DNA of 64,000 nucleotides, from the NCBI RefSeq assembly GCF_008933115.1, contig NZ_WBVO01000012.1:28550-92549 (forward strand), in the 5' to 3' direction. Both the position numbers and the translations under genes were made by a program. The notes below the pieces were generated by a model that saw only the letters and a program-made list of their open reading frames with translations, was not told the DNA's origin and ran no database searches. Origin of the DNA: Phaeocystidibacter luteus. Its GTDB lineage: Bacteria > Bacteroidota > Bacteroidia > Flavobacteriales > Schleiferiaceae. Positions 57,564 through 64,000 of this stretch are shown here, piece after piece. The number at the start of each line of letters is the position of its first letter. Position 1 is the first letter of the stretch.

Positions 57564-58688
57564 CTACTTGAAAAGCTTAAGGTAATCTTCGAACCAATAG
57601 AATTTGCCTCTCTTGGCTCCGGTCATCTCCTTCAGAATTCCTGAGTTTTCTAGCTCCTCAACCAATTTGTAAGCGGATGGCATGGAAAGTCCGGTTATCT
57701 CAGAAACTTTAGGGGTTTTGATAAAGGGGTTTATGTAAAGTTGATTGACGACGATTCTGGCGTTGCTAGCTCGAGCACCCAACGATTGAATTTTCTCGTC
57801 GACCTCCTTTTGAAGCTTCATGATGTTGTCGAATGTTTCAATACTACTTTTGGCTGTTTCAATTACACCCACAAGGAAGAATTTGAACCATTGTATAATG
57901 TCATTAGTATTGCGTGCTCGCATCAGGTTCTGATAGTATAGCTCCCTGTGGCGCTCAAAAAAGTCCGACAAGTAGAGAATGGGTTTCTTTAGGATTCCCT
58001 TTTCAACCAGATAGAGTGTGATTAAAAGTCTTCCTACCCTGCCATTTCCATCAAGGAATGGGTGGATGGTCTCAAATTGATAGTGGATTAGAGCGATCTT
58101 CAGTAAGTGAGGTAATCTATTACTATCGTTATGAGAGAACTTTTCCAAATCGCTCATTAACCGCGGGATCTCCGAAAATGGGGGAGGAATAAATATGGCG
58201 TCTGAGATTGAGGCTCCACCGATCCAGTTTTGACTCGTTCGAAACTGTCCTGGAATTTTGTGCTTTCCTCTCACTCCTTGAAGAAGGACTTTGTGAGCTA
58301 TTTTTATGAGTCTAGATGATAGTGGAAGCTCCTCAAGTGAAGCTATTGCCGTGTTCAAAGCTTTAATGTAGTTCTGAACCTCTTCCCAGTCGTCACGTTG
58401 TTCTTCTGCTAGTTCTTCCTTGTCTTGTAGTGCTTCTTCAATATTAGTTTTAGTTCCCTCAATCTTGCTCGACTTGGTTGCTTCTTTCATGACGTGCATC
58501 GAGATAAATAGATCAATATTAGGCGTATGCTCAGAATACATGTCTAGTCTACCGAGTTGTCTGTCAGCTTGACTTAGTAACTCAATAACCTCCATGTCAT
58601 CCAACTTCCAAACTCTATCGATCTCCTCAGGAATAAAGCTTTTAAAGGTCCCTTGACTTACGTATGCACCTGCTTTAAAATTCTCCAT
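57564..58688 (-). CDS. Fic-domain protein with winged-helix tail
   Basis: 374 residues. N-terminal Fic_N-type helical domain (about 1-100) holding the inhibitory motif SSKIEG near 72-77, then the Fic core with the complete active site HPFLDGNGRVGR (about 208-219), and a C-terminal winged helix (about 315-374, TPKVSEITGLSMPSAYKLVE). Fic enzymes transfer AMP or related groups from nucleotides to proteins; the intact inhibitory helix predicts an autoinhibited class II enzyme. The winged helix suggests DNA or target recognition. It stands alone; a TAAATTAG box lies upstream. Confidence 0.92.
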   Translation of the reverse strand: MENFKAGAYVSQGTFKSFIPEEIDRVWKLDDMEVIELLSQADRQLGRLDMYSEHTPNIDLFISMHVMKEATKSSKIEGTKTNIEEALQDKEELAEEQRDDWEEVQNYIKALNTAIASLEELPLSSRLIKIAHKVLLQGVRGKHKIPGQFRTSQNWIGGASISDAIFIPPPFSEIPRLMSDLEKFSHNDSNRLPHLLKIALIHYQFETIHPFLDGNGRVGRLLITLYLVEKGILKKPILYLSDFFERHRELYYQNLMRARNTNDIIQWFKFFLVGVIETAKSSIETFDNIMKLQKEVDEKIQSLGARASNARIVVNQLYINPFIKTPKVSEITGLSMPSAYKLVEELENSGILKEMTGAKRGKFYWFEDYLKLFK

Positions 58689-58966
58689 GAAAGCTTATTT
58701 ATTCAAACCGCTAATTTAAGAAATTATCAAAAAACTTAAATAATAAGTCTCATTGATTAACTTATTCAGCTTTTTCTTAATTAAAGAGAGTTCGTATTAA
58801 AGTGTCGGCCCAATAGATTATTCTAAGACGTAAGGCTGAAAGAGTTTCATTATAAGTAGCTTGATTTGGTCAAAGCAGAAAAGAAGGATTGTTTCGAATT
58901 GTGTGAGGTAAATAACATAGCCTTCATCTGAATAGATAATGTGTGCCACACATTTTCAGGCATAAA
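58689..58966. other. Gene-free spacer between fic and the metalloprotease
   Basis: AT-rich spacer of about 280 nt with the fic promoter region at its left end. No ORF, RNA gene or repeat was recognised. Confidence 0.6.
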
Positions 58967-58992
58967 AAAGGGGACCCTCACGAGTCCCCTTT
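58967..58992 (-). terminator. Terminator of the metalloprotease gene
   Basis: On the minus strand AAAGGGGAC pairs with GTCCCCTTT and is followed by TTTATG, 24 nt beyond the stop at 59016. Confidence 0.85.
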
Positions 58993-59015
58993 CCTTATCT
59001 ATATGATATGTGTGA

Positions 59016-61082
59016 TTACTGAATCACCACTTTCTCTGTCTGAACACTTCCATTGGAAGTTACACGAACCATGTAAACGCCCGCTGGGATGTTCTCTACA
59101 GAAACTTCGGTTTGACCGAGTGCGATGTCTCCGTTTAGCACAACTTGTCCGTTGGTGTTCATGATTTGGTATGACGCATCTTCGGTGGTGCCGGTATTGA
59201 TGTTCAACGTGGTATTGGCAGGGTTAGGGTAGATGGCAAGGCTTGAGCCGAGCTCTTCTTCTAGACCGATACCTACGTCCATGCGTACTTCATCAATATA
59301 CAGGTTGTTACCGCCATCAGGAGTGTAGGCGAAACGAATAAGGATTGGATCCGGACCTACATATGAGTTGAGGTTAATCACGGCTTCTGTCCATTGGCTC
59401 GAATTAGGGACGAAGTTGCCTGTAACGTTTGCTCCGGCTGTGTTCAGCTGGAACGACGAAATCAGCCGAGCGATATTCCAGGTTTCACCACAATCTTGAG
59501 AAACAAGCACGGTGAGGCGGTCTTGGTTAGAAGACTCCTGACGTGCCCATGCGTATTGGAAACGAAGTGTTGCCGTTGGCGTTTCGTCCAACAAAATGGC
59601 TGATGATTGAAGAATATCGTCGCCACCGTCGGCCAACGATGAACGGTTTGGATTGATGGCGCTCTTAGTTCCTCCGAAGGCAGCGACGCTGGAAGTTGAC
59701 CATTTGCGGCCATCGCCATTGTCGAGAACCAACCAGGTTGAATTTGGGAGGTCGTTTTCGAAAGTTGCAGTAAAGTTGTTATCCCAGTAAGGGTTGGTAT
59801 CGTAAACTGTGAATTCGGCTTGTTTCTCTTGTGAATCAGAACCGAGTCCGTTCGTGATGGTGAATTTCACGTCATACGTTCCGGTTTGGGTGAAATTCAT
59901 CACTGGATTCTCCAACGAAGAAGTGGAAATAACTTGACCGTTCTTTTTGAACTCCCAGCTGAAGGTCGTGCCATTGTCGTGGCTAGCACCTAGGTTGAAG
60001 AACTGAATGTCTTCCCCTGCGCATACGGTATGTCGCTCGGAAGTAAACTTCACGGTAGGGATTGCGTTAACCGTCCCGCCGCCGATGCCGGTGAGGGCAT
60101 GGTTTGCGGTAGTGGTGAGCATGCCTCTTCTCCAGAGCGGGTGAGCGGTGGCGTTGAGACAATCCTTGGCGCGAACTTTTTGTCCGGCTGTGAAAGTGTT
60201 CACACAAACGTCGTTGGCGTAATCCATGTAGTTCTCGATCATGTCCGGCTCATCGTTTGCACCGGTATTACATGTGTTGCGATTGAAGTTGCATCCGTAA
60301 GAAGGAGAGGCGATAGGTGGGGTATCGGCGATTACGTCGCCTTGACCACCACAACCGTTTTGGAATGGGTGGTAGAGGTTAAGGAAGTGGCCAACCTCGT
60401 GGGTGAGTGTGCGACCATTTGAAACTGCGGTACCGATGCGACCCATTTGATCGTGACGAATCACGATACCGTCGTCGGTCACCGGTTGGTTGTTATAAGG
60501 AAAGGCTGCGTAACCTAGGATGGTACCTTGTGAAGGAGGTAGGCCGAGGTCGATAGCGCGAACTACCCAAACGTTGAGATAGTTTTGATTTGGCCAATTG
60601 ATTTCTCCTTTGATGGCATCGTTGGCGCCGAGTGAGCGGTCGCTTTGGTGATAGGTGATGCCGTTGGTAGCGTTACCGTTGGGATCTTTCTTCGCGAGGG
60701 CGAATTGGATTTCAAGGTTGGCTTGGCGGGAAGCGAAGATGGCGCGAACGTTTCCGGCGTCGGAATTAGTAAGGCTGTAATCTTCGTTGAGGACATCGAT
60801 GGCGTCTTCTACTTGGGCTACAGAAATACTGTCTTCGAAATTGTAGTACATCACGTGTACGACTACGGGAATGGTTTGAACCACTTCCTGACCGGTAGTA
60901 TAGGTGTCGCGATTTTCCATCCAAAGCTCGTCGGCCTCTTGGCGTTCGATTTGGAGTTGCGGATTATTGGCGGCTTGTTGTTGATAGTAGATATCAGTAC
61001 CGCATTGGTCGTGGGAGTGTTGATGTTGGGCGGCGCTTGATAGGGTGGTTAGAGCAAGCGCAAGAATAGCCAAGTACCTCAT
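59016..61082 (-). CDS. T9SS-exported M43 (pappalysin-type) zinc metalloprotease
   Basis: 688 residues from the ATG at 61082 (the frame runs back to 61151 through the leader). Signal peptide ends SSAAQ. The M43 catalytic domain (about 80-330) has HEVGHFLNLYH near 227-237, followed by the Met-turn-like NYMDYANDVC. A PKD domain (about 355-440, FSWEFKKNGQVISTSS) and a jelly-roll domain (450-600) lead to a full T9SS tail (LAIYPNPANTTLNINTGTTE, IPAGVYMVRVTSNGS). Likely surface-attached or secreted and used for protein degradation. Confidence 0.93.
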   Translation of the reverse strand: MRYLAILALALTTLSSAAQHQHSHDQCGTDIYYQQQAANNPQLQIERQEADELWMENRDTYTTGQEVVQTIPVVVHVMYYNFEDSISVAQVEDAIDVLNEDYSLTNSDAGNVRAIFASRQANLEIQFALAKKDPNGNATNGITYHQSDRSLGANDAIKGEINWPNQNYLNVWVVRAIDLGLPPSQGTILGYAAFPYNNQPVTDDGIVIRHDQMGRIGTAVSNGRTLTHEVGHFLNLYHPFQNGCGGQGDVIADTPPIASPSYGCNFNRNTCNTGANDEPDMIENYMDYANDVCVNTFTAGQKVRAKDCLNATAHPLWRRGMLTTTANHALTGIGGGTVNAIPTVKFTSERHTVCAGEDIQFFNLGASHDNGTTFSWEFKKNGQVISTSSLENPVMNFTQTGTYDVKFTITNGLGSDSQEKQAEFTVYDTNPYWDNNFTATFENDLPNSTWLVLDNGDGRKWSTSSVAAFGGTKSAINPNRSSLADGGDDILQSSAILLDETPTATLRFQYAWARQESSNQDRLTVLVSQDCGETWNIARLISSFQLNTAGANVTGNFVPNSSQWTEAVINLNSYVGPDPILIRFAYTPDGGNNLYIDEVRMDVGIGLEEELGSSLAIYPNPANTTLNINTGTTEDASYQIMNTNGQVVLNGDIALGQTEVSVENIPAGVYMVRVTSNGSVQTEKVVIQ

Positions 61083-61148
61083 TATATATATGGGCTTTTC
61101 AGATTTGAAAAAATGTACGAGGTTAGTCGTCAAGTAGCTGGCAGACAA

Positions 61149-61156
61149 CAAAGATA
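61149..61156 (-). promoter_or_regulatory. -7 element of the metalloprotease gene
   Basis: The minus strand reads TATCTTTG, an exact match, 66 nt upstream of the ATG at 61082, with a TTG about 22 nt further upstream. Confidence 0.6.
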
Positions 61157-61195
61157 ACTAAACCAAACGCTTTTAGTTCAATTTGTTAAGCTCAA

Positions 61196-61228
61196 TTTGC
61201 CAATCTTCCAAAATTCGTTGTAACTTCG
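61196..61228 (+). promoter_or_regulatory. Promoter of rplM-rpsI
   Basis: TTTG (61196-61199) and TAACTTCG (61221-61228), one base from consensus, are spaced by 21 nt. Confidence 0.55.
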
Positions 61229-61282
61229 CAGCCCCTTTTGGGAGGGGTATGTTTTATCTAATTAATTAAAGTTGACAAAGTT
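61229..61282 (+). promoter_or_regulatory. Putative rplM leader
   Basis: The 54-nt leader contains CCCC-TTTTGGGA-GGGG, which can pair, placed before an AT-rich stretch. L13 operons in Bacteroidota are known to carry leader structures; the match here is by position and the short stem only. Confidence 0.35.
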
Positions 61283-61738
61283 GTGGATACTTTGAGTTAC
61301 AAAACCGTTTCAGCGAACGCGTCTACTGTTGATAAGCAGTGGGTTGTGGTTGACGCTGAAGGCCAGGCACTGGGTCGCCTAGCTTCAAAGGTTGCGAAGC
61401 TGATCCGCGGCAAGCACAAAGCCAACTACACGCCTCACGTTGATTGTGGTGATAATGTTATCATCATCAATGCTGAGAAAGTGGAGATGAGCGGAAACAA
61501 GGGAGCGCAGCGTGACCATATTTGGCACACTGGCTATCCTGGTGGGCAGCGCCGTATCAGCTACAATGACCTTAAAGACAAGAATGCACGCCGTTTGGTG
61601 GAGAACGCAGTACGCGGAATGCTCCCTAAGAATCGTTTGGGCCGCGCATTGTTCAGAAACCTTTATGTATATGAAGGGGCTGAGCATACGCATGAGGCGC
61701 AACAGCCAACGGTAATCAACCTCAATGAATTTAAGTGA
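61283..61738 (+). CDS. rplM: 50S ribosomal protein L13
   Basis: 151 residues from a GTG. DTLSYKTVSAN at the start, WVVVDAEGQALGRLASKVAK, YTPHVDCGDNVIIINAEKVE, WHTGYPGG and AVRGMLPKNRLGRALFRNL are all L13 blocks. The GTG fits the usual DTLSYKT start of the phylum. The stop overlaps the rpsI start by one base (TGATG). Confidence 0.98.
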   Translation: MDTLSYKTVSANASTVDKQWVVVDAEGQALGRLASKVAKLIRGKHKANYTPHVDCGDNVIIINAEKVEMSGNKGAQRDHIWHTGYPGGQRRISYNDLKDKNARRLVENAVRGMLPKNRLGRALFRNLYVYEGAEHTHEAQQPTVINLNEFK

Positions 61739-62124
61739 TGGCAGCTACACATACAATTGGAAGAAGAAAGACATCTGTAGCCCGTGTGTACATGAGCGAG
61801 GGAAAAGGTTCCATCGTTATCAATGGCAAGGACTACAAGGAGTACTTCACCGTTGCTACCTTGGTATACAAGGTTGAGCAGGCATTGGCCCTCACAGAGA
61901 CATTGGGTAAGTACGATGTAAAAATTAACGTTGACGGTGGCGGTATCACTGGTCAGGCAGAAGCAATTCGCCTTGGCTTGAGCCGTGCCCTTTGCGAAAT
62001 CAATCCAGAACACCGTTTGGTATTGAAGCCGGAAGGTCTGATGACTCGTGACCCACGTATGGTGGAGCGCAAGAAATTCGGTCAGAAGAAAGCTCGTAAG
62101 AAATTCCAGTTCTCCAAGCGATAA
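61738..62124 (+). CDS. rpsI: 30S ribosomal protein S9
   Basis: 128 residues. TIGRRKTSVARVYMSEGKG at the start, VDGGGITGQAEAIRLGLSRA in the middle, and the basic tail RKKFGQKKARKKFQFSKR that reaches the P-site tRNA. The ATG at 61738 shares its A with the rplM stop. The frame also opens 3 nt earlier at a GTG, less likely. Confidence 0.98.
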   Translation: MAATHTIGRRKTSVARVYMSEGKGSIVINGKDYKEYFTVATLVYKVEQALALTETLGKYDVKINVDGGGITGQAEAIRLGLSRALCEINPEHRLVLKPEGLMTRDPRMVERKKFGQKKARKKFQFSKR

Positions 62125-62174
62125 TCTTTCGTTTAGAATCCAAACTCACAAGATCGCATGTCGCTACTTGAGAG

Positions 62175-62193
62175 TTGCATTCAGCGAATGTAA
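62175..62193 (+). promoter_or_regulatory. Hairpin in the rpsB leader
   Basis: TTGCATTC-AGC-GAATGTAA forms an 8-bp stem with one G-T pair and a 3-nt loop, 12 nt before the rpsB start. It could take part in S2 autoregulation or mask initiation (inference). Confidence 0.35.
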
Positions 62194-62205
62194 ACGGAAA
62201 AGAAA

Positions 62206-62964
62206 ATGGCAAATCCAGAAAAAACAAAAGCACTACTCGATGCCGGTGTGCACTTTGGTCACTTGACCAGAAAATGGCATCCAAACATGGCTCCTTATAT
62301 CTTTATGGAGCGCAATGGTATCCACATTATTGACCTGCACAAGACCCAGGCGAAATTGGAAGATGCTCAGAGAGCGTTGACTAAAATTGCAGCTTCAGGT
62401 CGTAAAATTCTCTTCGTTGCAACGAAGAAGCAAGGCAAGGAGATTGTTGCGGAATTCGCTGCTGAGGCGAACATGCCGTACATCACCGAGCGTTGGGCTG
62501 GTGGTATGCTCACAAACTTCGTGACCATCCGTAAGGCTATCAAGAAAATGGCAAACATCGATAAGATGAAGGCCGACGGTACTTTCGAAACACTTTCTAA
62601 GCGCGAGCGCTTGCAAGTTGATCGTCAGCGTGCCAAGCTCGAAAAGAACTTGGGTTCAATCGCCGACATGAGCCGTCTACCTGCCGCTATTTTCGTAGTT
62701 GACGTACTTCGCGAGCACATTGCCGTAGAAGAAGCGCGCAAGCTGAACATTCCTGTATTCGCTATGGTGGATACAAACAGCGACCCGCTACTCGTTGACT
62801 TCCCTATCCCGGCTAACGACGATGCCTCTAAGTCTATCTCTATCATCATGTCTGAAGTAACTACCGCTATCAAAGAGGGGTTGTCTCAGCGTAAAAATGA
62901 GAAAGAGAAAGCTGGTAATGAAAAGGTCGCTAAGAAAGCAGCCAAGGTTGCTACCAACGACTAA
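62206..62964 (+). CDS. rpsB: 30S ribosomal protein S2
   Basis: 252 residues. [74 protein letters not shown] and [20 protein letters not shown] are typical S2 blocks. A Lys/Glu/Ala-rich tail ([20 protein letters not shown]) extends the C-terminus. The gene order rplM-rpsI-rpsB-tsf is usual for Bacteroidota. Confidence 0.98.
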   Translation: MANPEKTKALLDAGVHFGHLTRKWHPNMAPYIFMERNGIHIIDLHKTQAKLEDAQRALTKIAASGRKILFVATKKQGKEIVAEFAAEANMPYITERWAGGMLTNFVTIRKAIKKMANIDKMKADGTFETLSKRERLQVDRQRAKLEKNLGSIADMSRLPAAIFVVDVLREHIAVEEARKLNIPVFAMVDTNSDPLLVDFPIPANDDASKSISIIMSEVTTAIKEGLSQRKNEKEKAGNEKVAKKAAKVATND

Positions 62965-62998
62965 GCATTACCAAAGCTTAACAATTCAGTGAATGAAA

Positions 62999-63032
62999 AG
63001 AGAAGAGATGAACCGAGATTCGTCTCTTCTCT
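62999..63032 (+). terminator. Hairpin between rpsB and tsf
   Basis: AGAGAAGAGA (62999-63008) pairs with TCTCTTCTCT (63023-63032); the loop contains a further GAA/TTC pairing. The T-run after it is short and interrupted (ACTTTGTTT). It may therefore act as an attenuator or processing site rather than a full terminator. Confidence 0.5.
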
Positions 63033-63066
63033 ACTTTGTTTAAAGACCGACTAAATTTCATAGATC

Positions 63067-63894
63067 ATGTCAAAGATCACTGCTGCTGATGTAAATAAAT
63101 TGCGCAAGCAGACCGGCGCTGGTATGATGGACTGCAAAAATGCACTCGTAGAAGCTAATGGCGACTTCGATGCTGCAGTTGATATCCTCCGTAAAAAAGG
63201 TCAGAAAATCGCCGCTAAGCGTGCCGATCGCGATGCTACCGAAGGTGCTGTTATCGCTAAGGCTTCTGCTGACAACAAGCGTGGCGTTATCGTAAGCCTT
63301 AACTGCGAAACTGACTTCGTTGCTAAAAACGATTCTTTCGTAGAGTTGGCTAACAAATTGGCTGATATCGCTCTTGAGGTATTCCCTGAGAACGTAGAAG
63401 GTCTCCTCGCTGCCGATTTCGGCGGAGGAATGACTATCAGCGAAAAGCTTACCGAGCAAACAGGTGTTATTGGTGAGAAACTCGAATTGGGTTCTTACGA
63501 AAACATCGAAGGCGAGTTCGTTGGATCTTACATCCACGCTGGTAACAAGCTTGCTACCGTAGTTTCTTTGAGCGGTGCCGCTGAAGATGCTGCTAAAGAC
63601 GTAGCCATGCAAGCTGCAGCGATGAACCCTGTTGCCCTCGATCGCACCAGCGTTTCTCAAGCTGATATCGACCGTGAAATGGATATCATCCGCGACCAGA
63701 TTCGTCAGGAAGGTAAGCCAGAAGAAATGGTTGACAAGATTGCTCAAGGTAAACTCAACAAATTCTTCAAGGAGAATACATTGGTTGACCAAGACTTCAT
63801 CAAAGACGGAAAGCAGTCTGTATCTCAATACCTTAACAGCGTAGAAAAAGGTCTTACAGTGACTGGCTTCAAGCGTGTTGGTTTGGGTGTATAA
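63067..63894 (+). CDS. tsf: Translation elongation factor Ts
   Basis: 275 residues. UBA-like N-terminus ITAADVNKLRKQTGAGMMDC and KNALVEANGDFDAAVDILRK, then CETDFVAKNDSF, YIHAGNKLATVVSL and DVAMQAAAMNPVALDR; the end QDFIKDGKQSVSQYL, TVTGFKRVGLGV is complete. It exchanges GDP for GTP on EF-Tu. Followed by a strong terminator. Confidence 0.98.
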   Translation: MSKITAADVNKLRKQTGAGMMDCKNALVEANGDFDAAVDILRKKGQKIAAKRADRDATEGAVIAKASADNKRGVIVSLNCETDFVAKNDSFVELANKLADIALEVFPENVEGLLAADFGGGMTISEKLTEQTGVIGEKLELGSYENIEGEFVGSYIHAGNKLATVVSLSGAAEDAAKDVAMQAAAMNPVALDRTSVSQADIDREMDIIRDQIRQEGKPEEMVDKIAQGKLNKFFKENTLVDQDFIKDGKQSVSQYLNSVEKGLTVTGFKRVGLGV

Positions 63895-63916
63895 TCTACA
63901 GACCTACTGAACTGAG

Positions 63917-63948
63917 AATCCCGGCGGAAACGTCGGGATTTTTTTTTG
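63917..63948 (+). terminator. Terminator of tsf
   Basis: AATCCCGGCG (63917-63926) pairs with CGTCGGGATT (63931-63940), one G-T pair included, around a GAAA tetraloop, followed by a T-run. Confidence 0.92.
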
Positions 63949-64000
63949 GTGTATGTGGGGTGTTTGGCTCGCAGAGAAATGAGGAGGAGCGTGGTGGATT

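Overview
The window is chromosomal DNA of a Bacteroidota bacterium, most likely an aerobic member of the Flavobacteriales. The evidence is: four or more secreted proteins of the type seen in this phylum, three with type IX secretion (T9SS) C-terminal tails; promoters of the TTG / TAnnTTTG kind; almost no Shine-Dalgarno sequences; a Flavobacteriales-like exbB-exbD-exbD operon whose ExbD proteins carry a CxxC insertion; and the gene order rplM-rpsI-rpsB-tsf. The genus cannot be named from the sequence. Oxygen-dependent HemF is the only coproporphyrinogen oxidase seen, which fits an aerobe.

Layout. 1-1.8 kb: a degenerate intergenic repeat, a HigBA-like toxin-antitoxin pair with a clear palindromic operator, and a small membrane protein. 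1.8-11.6 kb: a giant TraB/GumN-domain protein, a BCCT transporter, a lipoprotein, and a 1229-residue T9SS surface protein coupled by an ATGA overlap to a 57-residue protein with a C-terminal membrane anchor. 11.7-27.3 kb: mostly housekeeping genes (tatD, ansA, tRNA-Ser, the exbB/exbD energiser operon plus an extra exbD, a CPBP protease, dusB, a LolC/E-type permease, rbfA, an MsbA-like exporter, methylmalonyl-CoA epimerase, a HAD phosphatase, an ECF sigma/anti-sigma pair and a CAT-anticodon tRNA). These are followed by a four-gene signalling operon: small CPxxCG protein, multi-pass membrane protein, histidine kinase and NarL-type regulator.

27.3-38.2 kb is the accessory part. It holds a probable small-RNA or small-ORF transcript, an XRE regulator, a beta-helix T9SS protein, and a run of small lipoproteins and membrane proteins of unknown function. 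Several of these share near-identical promoter and leader sequences although their mature proteins are unrelated. 38.2-47.7 kb is a nearly complete haem pathway: hemA-C-D-E-F and hemB-L on the minus strand, with an AraC-type regulator coupled to hemH diverging from hemA. Only the protoporphyrinogen oxidase step is missing. A 320-bp repeat tract with inverted arms splits the hem cluster.

47.7-61.1 kb encodes secreted and membrane proteins: a lipoprotein, an S8 protease, a PLP decarboxylase, a ZIP transporter, small membrane proteins, a VPS10/BNR propeller protein, two orphan immunity-like genes (one Imm27), a Fic protein and a T9SS metalloprotease. 61.2-63.9 kb is rplM-rpsI, rpsB and tsf. No IS element, prophage or CRISPR array was seen. 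The strongest candidates for something undescribed are the promoter/signal-peptide cassettes at 28-36 kb, the small CPxxCG-protein signalling operon at 24.8-27.3 kb, the 27.4-kb small transcript, and the repeated intergenic tracts.
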